64,000 nt of DNA from Mycteria americana (Eukaryota > Chordata > Aves > Ciconiiformes > Ciconiidae), in the NCBI RefSeq assembly GCF_035582795.1, contig NC_134365.1, positions 138,783,077 through 138,847,076 on the forward strand. The letters run 5' to 3'. Made by a program: the position numbers and the translations under genes. Of this stretch, positions 35,201 through 47,700 are shown in pieces. Under the pieces are notes generated by a model. That model was not told where the DNA came from. It made no database searches and saw nothing but the letters and a program-made list of their open reading frames with translations. Position 1 is the first letter of the stretch; each line of letters opens with the position of its first letter.

Positions 35201-35339
35201 CACTGCTTGTTCAGAAAAGGATTTGTTGCTGCTTCTCTCCATGTCCTGTCAGTGTAAGAACCACTAAAATGCTCAAATTAATAATGACTTGTTGCTTCTT
35301 GAGCCTCCACTTCCTTGTAACTGCTTTATCTTGGATTGA
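29290..35339 (+). other. Putative intron 1, no recognised gene
   Basis: The block starts with a 13-bp direct repeat, AATAAGCTAACCC, twice at 29559-29584. A GC-richer patch at about 30600-31050 bears a 168-codon minus-strand frame that is proline-rich and unlike any family I know, with overlapping plus-strand frames. Poly(T) occurs near 33538-33555, a short CA/TATG alternation at about 34745-34775, and T/G low-complexity sequence at 35010-35075. No gene or mobile element is recognised. Confidence 0.5.
35010..35075. repeat. T/G low-complexity tract
   Basis: Runs of T alternate with GGG or GG over about 65 bases, forming a simple-sequence tract on one strand (A/C on the other). Open frames here (GGFFWWVFFGFF-like) are artefacts of this composition. 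Confidence 0.85.
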
Positions 35340-35768
35340 GAGGTCAGAGAGGGAAGTCCAGCAGAAATCCAGTGAAATGTTTAGGGGACTGGAGCATATG
35401 ACAAAAGAGGCTGGGAGGAGGAAGAAGGCTGGGGTCGGGGGCCAGATCTAATCCCCAAATCATAATGGAAGTGTTGTAGAGAAGGTGGAGATAAATACTT
35501 CTCAGATGTGCACACCAAAAGGACAGGAGGCAATTGTCACTTGTTGCAAAAAGAGAAATTTTTTATTGGACATAACAAGAAAAAACTGCAGTGAGAGTGG
35601 TGAAGTGCTGGAAGTCGCTCACAGAGGTTGTGGAAACTCTGACCTTGGAGACTTTCAAAACTCAGCTGGGCAAGGCCCTGAGCAACCTGGTCTAACTTTA
35701 AAACTAGCCCTTTTATAAGCAGGAGGTGGGACTCGTTCACCTCCAGAGGTCCCTTCCAAATGACTCTG
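35340..35768 (+). mobile_element. CR1 LINE fragment (forward orientation), diverged
   Basis: The order of recognisable CR1 3'-region phrases is preserved: GGACTGGAGCATATGACA, AGAGGCTGGGAGGAG, GGTGGAGATAAATACTTCTC, GACAGGAGGCAATTGTCAC, GTGAGAGTGGTGAAGTGCTG, ACAGAGGTTGTGGAAACTCT, GCAAGGCCCTGAGCAACCTG, and CCAGAGGTCCCTTCCAAATG. The terminal octamers are missing, replaced by GACTCTGAC. The many substitutions suggest an older insertion than the copy near 58.6 kb. It has no intact reading frame. Confidence 0.9.
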
Positions 35769-38379
35769 ACTTAATTTGCACCGTTCATAACACGCCTTTG
35801 CGGGGTGTGTATGGTCCTGTTTTTTCCCCCATTTCTCCTGCACCCCCTCCAGGGAAATACAGATACATAACTGTGGGAGAGAAATCCCTGGCATGAAAAA
35901 GACTTGATGCGCTTGTTATCTGAGTTACTTGAGAAGGTCCTGTCAGACAACTGGTCTTTCAAACTACTGCCAAACTTTACAGGGAAACTTAATTCATCTG
36001 TGATTTGTCCGACTTTCTTGGTTAAAAAGATCCAAGTCAAATTTTAAATAGATATTAAATATCAGTGGGAATGTGTTCCTATAACTCTTAGCAGCTGTAT
36101 GTGACCAGGTAGTGTCATACATCACTTTTTGCAATGTCCTGCTGCAGGGTGAAGACTCTGCAAGTTTCAGCTCTCATTTAATACTCATTTGTCCTCTCCT
36201 CCACCCTTATCTTATAGTCTTATAGCCTGTTACTATTTTTTGTTGATGGCAAACGCTTTCTGAATACTTCATTAATGTAAGATTTCCTATGAGTGCCTGT
36301 TGTTTAAGCATTATTTAATGAGTCAGGTCATTTTATGAGAATTTATGGTTGACTATGTGATCACTGCATAATGCAAAGACCGGGTGACCTTAGATGGAAG
36401 TGGCATCAGTCAGCACAAGACAATTTTCCATTTTCACCTGGAAATAGCAAACATTTATTTTAAAGGGTTGATGAAATTTTAATCATTTCCCTACACATTA
36501 GCTAGTCAAATTAATTGGTTCACCTGTTACTATCTTTGCTCAAGGATCATTTTAAGAAGCCAGAACAAATAGTACAGCCAGTTTTATACATTTTCCCCAG
36601 CTTGAAAAAATACTGTGTTTAAGCTACAGGATTTTTATTTTCTGCCACTCTGAATAATCAGCGACTCTTGTGTTTCAGTTAAAAACAAAAAGAGAAAAAA
36701 AAACCAAACAGGATGCCTACTATAATGCTGTTTGGGAGTCAAGAAATGTGGTTGGGAGCCGAGAACTCATTAGCCCTCCTCAATCACATACTCATTTGTG
36801 TATTCTCAGTGTATCAAGGATCTATGGTAACAGGACCGTGCTCCCTTATGTCACAATTGCCAGTGCCTTAGCTCTCAATGCCACCGTTCTCTCGTTAAGC
36901 ACATTAGCTAATTAGTAAGGGGAAAAACAAGGGAGCTGTGGGTGCACCTCGGTCCTCTGCCCTCCGTGGATCTTCTGTGTGTCACCGTAGAATTGCCCAA
37001 CTCTACAACTACTTCCATGTACGAGTCCAAGTGTGCAATGTAACCTATTTTATAGGCACATATAAGATGTTTGAAATTATTATTCCATGTTACTGGATTA
37101 AAAGCAGTGCAGATTTTTGAAGCGTTTCCTTAGACATGCTTATTTAAGTGTTTTCTGACATTGAAAACAGCTATTGAATGTTTTGAATCATTGATGCTGG
37201 GTTTTAACTCCTTGTAAAAGTGAGTCTAAAATATATCTGGTGGTTTTTAGGCAAACTGTCATTGAAACTTATCGATGTTACGTGGTTAAGGTTATTGTAT
37301 TGTAGGTTCATAACCAGACTTTTCCTGAATGGAGAAATAGCTTCTAAAAAGCTGATGGCCAAACAGAGCAAAGACATGTGTTGAATAGTTACATTTGTGG
37401 AGCGCAGCCGATACCAATGTGTGGAAAGAATTGCATAACTCTTACGAGATACTGGAAAGATCTGTTCACTAATGAACTATAAAAGATTTTCAGAAATTCC
37501 TGGTATTATTTTTAAATTTTCTATTGCTTTCTGTGACAGCTTTAAGGACACAGATGCCAAAAATCTGTGGATAAAAGCTGTTATGCATTATCCAGCGCAT
37601 TATGGTACCATTTATTTAACTACATAGTTAAACAAAGAAAAGCAGCTTCTACAAAATTTCATTTTAAAGGATTAATATATATGAGCATGAAGAGGGAAGA
37701 AAAGATCTTAGTTGTACTGCCCTTGAGTCAATAAAAAACCCAGCATGATCAACCTTCTTTTACTGACCTGGAGAAATAATTGTTATGTTTTCAAAATATT
37801 GATCTTTATGACTGAACAACAAAATACCAAAGGAATTACTCTTTTCAGTCACGTACCATCCAGTAAAAGATAGCTGGGTAGATGAAGTTGGTAAAATAAA
37901 CTTTATTCCCTCTCACTCCTTGGATCAAAAAGGAAATTGCAATGTCCCTGTTCCTAAAAACCTGTCAAATCCCCTTGGATTTTGCATTGCTTTGAAATGC
38001 AGGAGGTGTTGTCAAGGGGGTAGTTCAAAGTCATGAGATGGGCAGTGGTGAATTGTTGAAGGTAAGAGCTTCTCCTCCTCTCTTCAGACCTTTTAAAACG
38101 TCTTGGATTGCCATTCACCTCTGGTGAATGCATTTCCTCTAAGCGGTAATCTCCTGTCAGCTATCTAATAGATACATGGCTGTTGGTGAAAGCACTTGTA
38201 AGACAAAAAGAAAGTGAATTAAATCTAGTGATCGTGACACGGTAAGAAAGCACAGATACCTATCATCCCGTTGGTTCTCCCCCAGCTCCTCGCAGTCTCT
38301 GTGCAATTCCCAGCAATTCGTCTCGCCTGTTCTGCAGAGCCTCCAGGGACTGACGCTGCGGGCACCTCCAGGTGACCTC
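35769..38379 (+). other. Putative intron 1, no recognised gene
   Basis: AT-rich intronic-looking sequence with short chance frames only. No RNA gene, repeat family or splice-site pair stands out. Confidence 0.5.
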
Positions 38380-38499
38380 TTCTGGTCCTTACAGCTGGGG
38401 CAGGGGTTTGTCGTTGTTTTTTCCGTCGTTCCTCTTCCCTCAGCCACTGCCTCCCCACAGTTTCCTAATAATCAGTCTGAATTTCTTTTTATCATCATT

Positions 38500-38660
38500 T
38501 TAAGCCAACTGTACTGTCTGTCCCTGGCGAACAGGGAGGATGATATGCTCTCATCCTCTTTGTGGAAACCTTTCAGATGTTCAAAATCTTTTGTCACGCT
38601 TCCTTCTTTTCTTTATAGACTATTGATCTAATGACAGATGGAGGTCTATCTGAGTCTAAA
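38500..38660 (-). mobile_element. Possible ancient CR1/L3-like fragment (reverse orientation)
   Basis: The phrases TTTCAGATGTTCAAAATC, TTGTCACGCTTCCTTCTTTTC and TTTATAGACTATTGATCT follow the order of the reverse-complement CR1/L3 segment (agatatttgaa... tcatgtccccctcagtctt... tctccagactaaa). Identity is low and I cannot align it, so the call is tentative. Confidence 0.3.
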
Positions 38661-41600
38661 CAATAAAGATATCTGCGAACCCATGGGTGTGTTCAGTAGC
38701 AAATATGTAGCATAAGCGGTTGGGAGAAAGCATGTGTACACTTTATTCCTGTTTATCGCTCTAACCTTGATTTATGTGGCTTTAACCCGTAATGCTCAAT
38801 AACACAAAGACAGTGAAGAATGACTTAGAAATAGCTGGCAGTAGTTAGCTGCAGTTACTGGTTTACTCTTGCCTGTCGGGTCCCAGCGCTGCCCGTGGGT
38901 GAATTGGAAAGGTGGGCTTGCTTTGCGATAGCTGGGTTTTGTGACTCCCTGATGTGCACCCAGCCCGGACCCGAGCACCTCTTGATGCCTGGGTCAGTCT
39001 CTACAGGATCTGCGATGAATCGCCCCTCTGCTTGAGCCAGAGCGGGGGATTTTAATCTGGCCTCTCTGGAAGGCTGCTGTTCTCATTTTCATGGAGTGCA
39101 AAGGGCAAAGAGAGAGGTCTTTCTACTGTTTTGGTTCAAAAGGGCCTGCTGGTTCTGGTAAATGCCCCCATCCAAGATCCAGAAGCAGTGTGGGAGAGCC
39201 AGGGTTGAGGTTTGTGGTTTTATGGTGTCTTTTAAAAGTATATTAATGAGATGAATTGGGCACTCTGCTTACAGAAGTTCTAGATGGCATTGCCTGAAAG
39301 CCTTCCCATTCAGGAAATAAAAAAAATGGCTTTTTAATGAAAGCTTTTGGATTAAGCAAGAGCTTAAGATATTCTTAAGGTTCCTTCAAGCCTGATGAGC
39401 TCATATACATGCATCCACCGGAGAATGTTTGCTATGCAGTGTCTTTGCAGAATCTGCCACTGATTGTGTAAAGCTGCACTGTTGGTATTTAAACTGTTTT
39501 CTACTGTTGTATTTTTACTTATTTTTTTTACACACACCTTTAAAAAAAACCTTGCATACATTTTAGAAGTTGCTGGATGATGCTTTCTAGCACAAGTCAG
39601 AAAGCACACAGTTTTAGGAGTTTCTATTTACTGGTCCACAATAGCAAGCAACTTAGAGGTGTTGTGTGACCGGTATGGAGGCTGTGCTAGCACAGGAATT
39701 GCCAGGTGCTAAAACTTCTGGCTGTGGGAGGAAATGATCTCCTGCGCTCAATGTTGTTTGGTTACTGTGCGTTGATGGATGCTGAGGAAAGCCCTGTCCT
39801 ACCATAACAAATGAGACTCCTAGGACACGGCCTCTGAACTATTACTGGGGCTTTTCCTCACCTTGACACCTACAGCTGAGATGTGTCTTGTAAATAATGA
39901 CCATATGTGTGATAATCAGCACCTAGCATTATCTTAGTTGGGATCTATAGTCTATAGTGTAACAAATAAAAAATACTACTAGGGAGGGAGGTTTTTTTGT
40001 GTGAGGAATGTTGTGGAAAAGCAGTAAGAAAAAAGGACTAGTATTTAGGTGTCATGGTAAAACGACTGGTCTCTGTAAACTTCCAGGCATACTGGTCATC
40101 TGCTGGTCCTCCCTCGAGCCACAACATGGAACTGCACATAGGTAGAAAGGGGAGAGTTGGCAGATTGCTGCAGTATTTGAAATTACAATATTCCTTCAAT
40201 ATTTTAGTAATAACAAGGACCACATCACCTTGTTTGTAGCTAGTTAGAAATCTAGGCCTTCTTAAAAAAATTGTTTTAAAGAGTCACCCTGCCTTTAACT
40301 CCAGTTGTCTTCCTTCAAGAGCATCAGCCAAAAATACATCCATTCAGTATATATCCCTTCCACAACTCCTCACCCAGAGAAAATGTACACTCGATGACCA
40401 TGCAAAATTAGCTTGCATTTCAGACTGGAGTTTATGGTGGTGTGTATTAGCTCTGAAACAAGTCTTGGCTTGAGTTGGCCTGGTCACGCTGCATTTGTTA
40501 GTTCCGTGGCAATTTGTAACTGTTAAATTGAAGCAACCTTGTTTGGTGGTACAGATGTGGCCCCTTGCAGGTTTCTGTCTACTTATGCGGCCAGTAGCTG
40601 TTCCTAAGAAAGGAGCAGGTATAAGGATGGGGCCCTCATGTGTACAGGAGTTTGAGTTGATGACTTAACTGGGGAGAAAGCTGAGAGGAAAAATAGCTGG
40701 CCTATATTAGTTTCTCCTAGCAGAAACAGGATTTTAAATCAGTAGATGAGGCTTTATTGTGAACCGCAAGAGGATTCAGGGATGACAGCTTAACCCCAGC
40801 CTCTCTTGGTAAAGATTCACGGGGGTTTCTCCTTGCGGAATGCCTAACGCTTTGCATGACGCTCAGGAAATACTGTCATATTATTTACCATTTTTTCCCA
40901 TGTGCACTTCTGAGTGTTAATAATGAGCTTCAAACTGAAGAAGAAGGGAATCAAAACAATACTGTGAATAATACAAGAAGAGCTTCTGCTGGCTGCCAGT
41001 GATGAGGCTCACTTTGATGCCTTGTTCAAACACTGGTCAAGACGTAGCTGAAGCCCTGATCCCATCTCCAGTGCCTTTTCCCCTCGGTGTGGGTGAACCC
41101 ACGCACCTGCCTGTGCAACCGGAAACCTGTTCAGTTGGGTTTGTGGTGGCCTCTACTGGTGCTCCTCTGCAAAGGAAAGAAATCACAAGCTCTGCCATTC
41201 AAGTTTGCTCCTTCGGAAACCTAATAGTCCAGAAAAATCTCTCCTTTGTAAGTGAAGTTTGGGGGCAAAAAATGAAAAAAGCCCTTCTGGGGCATCTGCT
41301 GGTGTGGGGAGCCCTTCGAAACAAGACCTACCACCAAGAGTACAGCACTCAAAGCTGCAACGCGTTCCTCTGCTGAGTGTCACGGTTTTGTTGCCTGCAT
41401 GAGCAGATGTGGCCTGGGAGAAACTCGTCCTGAGCCTCAAAGCACAGCGCACCGCCGGCTTTGGCTCTGGATTGCAACTGCAGGCTAGCTGGGGGCGGGC
41501 AGCCGGGGGGACTTGGGGTGCTGTGCCCCGTGTGCTCTTTGGCGAGCCTTGCTTGCTTCGGTTTGGGAGTATCTACGGTCTGGCTTAACCTGTTCCTGCC

Positions 41601-44600
41601 CTTGCAAAATAATTCAAGCCCACAGGTAGTTAAAGCTACTTAGAAGCCTTCCAGCTGTCATGGATGAAATACAATGGATAAAATCAAGAGAGGGCTTGAG
41701 CTGTTAGTAAGAAACCTCGTGTTTGTTGCTGAGCGGATGCTTTGAATTGATGTGGGTACAGGGCTTTTCCCTGCTCCTGCTGGGCCTGAGAAAGCACGTC
41801 AGCAGGTTTGCATGCCAGGGAGAGCATGGGGAGTGTTTGCGTGGTGCGGAGGAGCTGGAGCCGGGGCGAGAAACGTCACGGAGAGGAGCTGGTGTCTAGG
41901 TTGTGCCTCCATCCTTGTCAGCCGAAGAGCAAGGCATTGCTCTGAATAGCGAAAGGCCTTCTTGCTTCAGGTTTAAATGACTCTTCACATGCTTGTTAAC
42001 GCCAAACCTTGGCCTGTTTGTAAAGCCCTTTTACCAGTAAATTGTCAGTGGGGGAGAGGGGATCTGTGGGTGGTTTGTCCATCAGGTGTGTTTAGTTTTT
42101 GCTAGGAACTAGAAATGTTACCGAGCTCTGGGATGTAGTGGTCCCTTCTGGCAGCTGTAGTGCAAGGAAGGTGTGGGCTCTTACCTTTGAGGTTTTTTTT
42201 CCCCTCAGATGCCTAAAAGTTGAGCTCTGGAGCCGGTAGAGCAGAGGGTCAGACCTTCTCAAATCAGTCCGTGAACTCATCTGCTGGGTTTCCAGCTACG
42301 CTTACCTAGCTTATGAGGACGGCAGTCTGATGCAGAAGGTCGGGCTGTCGGGCAGTCATGACCCAAAAGCACACGGTTTGTTTTTAAATTGTGTGCTTTG
42401 GGTTCCTCAGTTTTGCCTGTTTGTGAATTGATAAAGGTTACGTTCTCAGGCTTTTTCTCAGAAAACATGGAGGCTAGAAAATTTGGTTTTGTTTGTTTTT
42501 TTCTAACCAACTTACAGCTGAGGTTTAACAGTTGAGAAGCTGAAGCCCTGATAAAAGCACTGAATATCATGAAACTTGAAATAAAATCATGAGATGGCAG
42601 TGTTGCTTCTAGCAGCTGATCTTCTTGGCAGTGCTTCATTTTCTAGGTCTCTGTGCAAATGATTTTTGCTTGCTAAAAGCCCTATATTGACAAATTACAG
42701 CCAAGACTAAATGCATGATTATTTCCACTATCTAACCTGTTTATCACTTACGTGTAGTTTCTGGATTTGCCAGTTGAAGTTCTCCCAGGCGCAAATTAGC
42801 GCACTTGTTTTCCTGGCAATGCATAGATTTTGAATGTGGTTAAATATGCTTAAATTAATCTGACATCTGGAGATGTGGGTAGTGAGAACGCGTTTCTATG
42901 TTACCAGCTAACTTTAGCCTCGTAGCTGAGGAGGATTTCTCTAGGTAACCGTGCGGGGTGGCAGGAGGGAGCTTGTAGCAAAGCCCTTTGGAGACGGCGG
43001 CCGGTGTCAGGTATGCTCCGGCAGTGCTGGCTGTCGAGAGAGCCTGCAGGGACTGGCCTCTTTGCTGATGTGCTTCCATTTAATCCAGCCCGTTTCAACC
43101 ACAAGGGCATCGTTGGCCTAACAGCAACCAGGGAGCTTTCCCTGCCAAGTTCAAGTGATCCTTCAGCTCCTTCTGGCTGCTTCTGTGCTTAGCTTTTAGC
43201 CCGAGTCTCTTCAGGCGTGCAATGAAGGAGGGCATCGGCAGTGGGTGTGGGGGTACCCTTGATCTGGAGCAAGTATGCTACATCAGGCTAATGCAGGCAG
43301 TGCTTTGTAAGCTCGTGTTTTAAGCGTTTGAGATTTAAAAGTTTGAGACCCTGCCTCCTTGGGCTTGCCAGGTACATCAAAACTCATCTAACACCACCAG
43401 AAGAGGTTTCTGTGGAGCCGATGTCACATGTTGCTTGCTTATCATAGTTTGGTGGCACTGTAATAATGCCACAATGCTCCATATTGAGCTTAAAAAAAGG
43501 TAACAGCATACTTATGCAGCCCTTTAAGTAGGATCCAGTCCCAAGCAAGATCTTTCACCGTGGATCGAAGGGTAACTACACCCTTTATGTACTTGTTTTT
43601 TCCCTGGGCTTTTCTTCTCACCCCAAAGCTTTCCTGCAGTTAGTATACTCAAAGGGTGATGTTTTGTTGCTTTCAGCCAGAATAGTGGCTGCTCTTGCTA
43701 AACTTGAATAACGCGGATGTCCTTTGAGCAGGGGGAGGCAGAAGCATTTCCTGGCTAGACAGTAAACCAAACCAGTGCAGGGATAAGCTTTTAAACAGTT
43801 TGCTTGCTGTGTGGGCAACCTTCTCCACGGACTGCAAGGGTGGGAATTCAACTTCAATATGTGGCTTTTTTGCATAGAAATCAACAGCCTTACTTTACGC
43901 GAATGTGTTCAAGAGAATAAGGCCCGGGGTTTGATATTGGCTAAGCACGGTGGCAGCAGCTGCTTCAGAGCTATGGTAAACTCAGGTGACTGAGCTTGAC
44001 CTTGCGTGATATGGCGGTGGTGGCCTCTTGGTCCCTTGTAGTGCTGTAATACGAGGAAGCAATGAAACGTGGTCTAAGAGTGTGAACTCAGGAGGAACAA
44101 TTACAAAAATGGTGGGTTAAAATAAGGCAATGAAAAGTAAAAATATTCTTTCCTGGAAAGGGCCTTCATGCCATTTAGAAAGGAAATAAAGGTGGCATTT
44201 ATGTTCTTCTGCCAGGATCCCTGGTGCACATTGGCTTGGCTTCAGTAATTTTTAATACAATTCAACTTTAAGTGCTCCCAAATGAACAAACAGGAAATGA
44301 ACTAACTTAAAGAAGGACTTTTCTGCCTTTGAAATACACAGGTAATAAAAGGAAAAATCATATTGATGAGTTGCAGATACCTGCCTGTGTCTTGTTTTGA
44401 GGCTTTTTTGTGTCACTGAAATCTGTGCACTGCTGTTGATCAAACTCTGCAGCATCTACCACAGCGAGGGTTAAGTTTGGAAGGCTGTAATTTACAAGTA
44501 GGAAAGGATTCAGGATTTCAGGGAAAACTTCAGTGGTAAGTTCCAAGTACCCACTAGCTTCTTCAATATAGCAATTCCAATTTCTCAGGGAGTATAAGGG

Positions 44601-44635
44601 GAAAGAGCTGCAAAAAATGGCCAGACTCACATGAT
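38661..44635 (+). other. Putative intron 1, no recognised gene
   Basis: Mixed-composition sequence with somewhat GC-richer patches near 41000-41550 and 41750-41900. The longest frames are 41041-41376 (part of a 125-codon plus frame) and a 120-codon minus frame at 42277-42639, neither with recognisable motifs. No RNA gene or mobile element is recognised. Confidence 0.5.
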
Positions 44636-44722
44636 CTTTCTAAATAGCATCTGCTTTTGTCATTCTCTGAGTCAGAATACTGGGCTAGATGGATATTGCT
44701 CTGACACAGCTGGGCATCATTA
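44636..44722 (+). mobile_element. Ancient CR1/L3-type LINE 3' fragment
   Basis: GAGTCAGAATACTGGGCTAG, followed by ATGGATATTGCTCTGACACAG, matches the well-known CR1-L/L3 3' phrase 'cagaatactgggctagatggaccttggtctgaccc'. Upstream CTAAATAGCATCTGCTTTTG fits the preceding 'aagcatctggtactggcca' segment. The element is old and truncated, with no terminal hexamer array visible. Confidence 0.7.
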
Positions 44723-47700
44723 CTTACATTTTTAAGCAACACAAAATTACTGTTCCCAAGTTCCCACAAACATCGTGCTATAGATATTTTTTTCTCTGTG
44801 TATACATATGGACATGTTTATTTCCTGGAGGATGGATGCACCCTCATAGTGCTTATCTTCCCATGGTATTATTTCAAGACTACTTGATGGCTGCAAAAGA
44901 TAATTCCCCAAAGAGGAAGATGTCAGGTCTAGCTTCTTTCAAAGCTTGTCTCTGGCACACTTCTCATTAGTTGAGGGAGGTTTCTTGTGTAATGTGGGGC
45001 TGAGGAACCTGAAGGGGACAGCAGAATGTTTTGTTGCTCCACATAGAAGAAAATAATTTTCTTCACCTATTTTTTTTCAGTTAGGTATTTGCGTCAAGCT
45101 ATATGGATATAATCTATACTGGAGACTGGATATAATCTGCATGAAAACTTTGAGTCATCTTATACAGAGTACCTTCAATGGTAGGTTTGTTAAAACTTTG
45201 TCACCTTGTTCTCAGAGATGTCAAGCAAGGAATTTCATCTTGATTTTCTTAAGTGAATTAGTCCTGGCATAGCTCCGATGCTACTCAGTCTTCAAGGTGC
45301 CTTCAAGGTTGCAGTGTCATAACGTTAGCAATATTGCTCTCAAAATGCGCCTGCTATCAATCTTCAGTATTAATAGTAAACAAAATGAAGTGAATCCATG
45401 TAGAAAAACTTTACAGGGAGTTTAATCTTCTATTACAGTGTAGAAACTTTTAGCTGATGTGCAACTTCTTGTACTTTAGAAGTTATGGAATTCGGCGTTT
45501 TTTTAGCAAATGTCCTGTTTCAGAAACCGTTGCAGCTGGTTGACAATCAATGTGTCAGTTAGTTTTGGAACCAAAATTCTAGTTCAAAGTTGTAAAGAGC
45601 CGAGATGCAAAAATGTTAAGGTGAAATCCTCTCATAACTTAGGGCATTTATGGACAGACAAGTGGCGCGAGGGAGTGACATCCTGTGCTCAGGACAGATG
45701 ATTGGGAGCCTGACTTGGATTCTCCTCATGGGTTCGTGTTGCCTTGAACTTGTGTCAGTCCCCTCAAAACTGAGGATGAATAACACTTCTTTCACTGATG
45801 AAAAGGAGTTTTGAGTGGATCTCGTTTTAGATGTGCAACTTCCACAAACAGAGTAGTACAGTGTCTGTCAGACTGTTTCAGGTAACAATGGACAGTGTGT
45901 TGCAGAGCGTAGATTAAATAAAGTTTACACCTCACTTTGAAAATTGTTAAAATTACTGGTGTTCTCGTGCAGATGTTGGGTGTTGCAAGCTCGCTTTGGG
46001 ATTAGAGCGTTATGATTCAGAGATGCCATCGTATCTCCTCCAGTGCCGTTTATCCATCTGCGCTGACAGTTTCCTCCTGATTCTGCACAGGGATGAAAGG
46101 GAAATACAGAAGTCTAGATCTGATGATTGGCTCTATCATTCTCATACTTCAAAGGCTATTGCTTGCTCTCGTCACCTCCTGCACTATTGATGTTGTATGT
46201 AAATCATCTGATCCACATTGTGCTCCTAATAATTCTCGAGCTGTTTGCCAGAGCTTCTCATCACTGTCCTTGATGCCATGGAAACAAATTGTTCCCAGTT
46301 TCATAGGAAGAATATTTTCTTTTTCTGTGACAGCTTTGGTTATGATGCATCAGAAATTGAGAGGCTAGGCATCATTCTCTATAACCAGGTACTCTTGGAA
46401 GAGTTTTTTGAGAAGTAAAGGATGGGTGATGTTGCTTAACATTTGTTGTTTGTTCTGTTTGGAAAATCAAGTGAAAGAAGCAGGGGGATGGGCATTTGAT
46501 CATATTTGCTGCTTTCTGTTAAGGAAAGCACTGCCCAAAAGTCTTGCTGCAACACATCATTTTAAAAAAGGAATGACTGCCATTGTCTTTCTCCTGTCCT
46601 TTGCGTCTTCACGACAGTATGGCTGGTGTGTTCCCATTGACTTTTTCTCTGACAAACTTATTTAAGCCACATTTGAGCTTTGCATCCTTAAGAACAAGAG
46701 GTGATGAGGGGAAAAAAACCAACCCCTTTCCAAATTGCAGTATCCTGTGCGTACACTAGTGGGATTTGGTAACAATATATGGTGGCAGAATGCCGACTTT
46801 TGCCTGCTCTGAGCTAACCTGCTGCTGGATTGTTACTAGAAAGCACAAAATGTGCTTTTGTATGTTCCCAAAAGCACAAAAATTGATTAAAGCATTTTTC
46901 CTTTTTTATGTTGTGAACAAACAAGGTATTCTGACACCAGCTTGGTCTGGGTATGAATTCTTGCTCAAACAACTCTGTTGACTTTCATCGTGCATTTTTT
47001 TGCACACACTTTCTTGTTCTTTAGTGCTGCCATGTGCACGCGGAAAGAGCTCCTGTCCGGAAAAGTGATGCTTAGCTAAACATCCCTTTCCAGAGTGCAC
47101 CTACCTTGGTAGTATCAGGCTGGCCATGATCTCGAACATCTGATTGAAGTCTCAGATTTTGATAAAACGTGCCCTGATTTCACTATTGTTTTATCCTTTT
47201 AGTCAAGGGATATTCCCTCCCATCTGTTTCTTTTGTTCAGCTCCTGCAACTTGCCTATGTAGCAGAGAATGCAGTCTAGGATTACAGCAGTCTGCTTTCT
47301 TCGTTTCTGACATGCCTAGCGCAGCAGGAGCCTTCTCAACTAATTGAACTTTGTAGGTGCTAATGCAGTAATACTTCTGCTGATCGGGACAGCTTACAGC
47401 ATATGGTTGCTTCGCAGCAGAACAAGAATACCCTCGTGCAACAGAGCTGCAGAGTGGGCAAGGTACCCTCAGCAGGTCGGTTGCATTTCTACATTTCACC
47501 AGATGGAGCAAACTAGCATCAAAATGGCTGTGGATTCCCCTCCATGCTACCTTTAGTTGATTTTTATTCTGTCCTTATTGAGTAACTGTGCTCTAGGTTT
47601 TACCTGTCAGCGAAGTTGTAGCATTTGATTTCAGATTCCGTGGGACCCACTGTTGGTAGACTGAGGAAAAAGGAGAGAGAACAGAGGAGATGGAGCATCA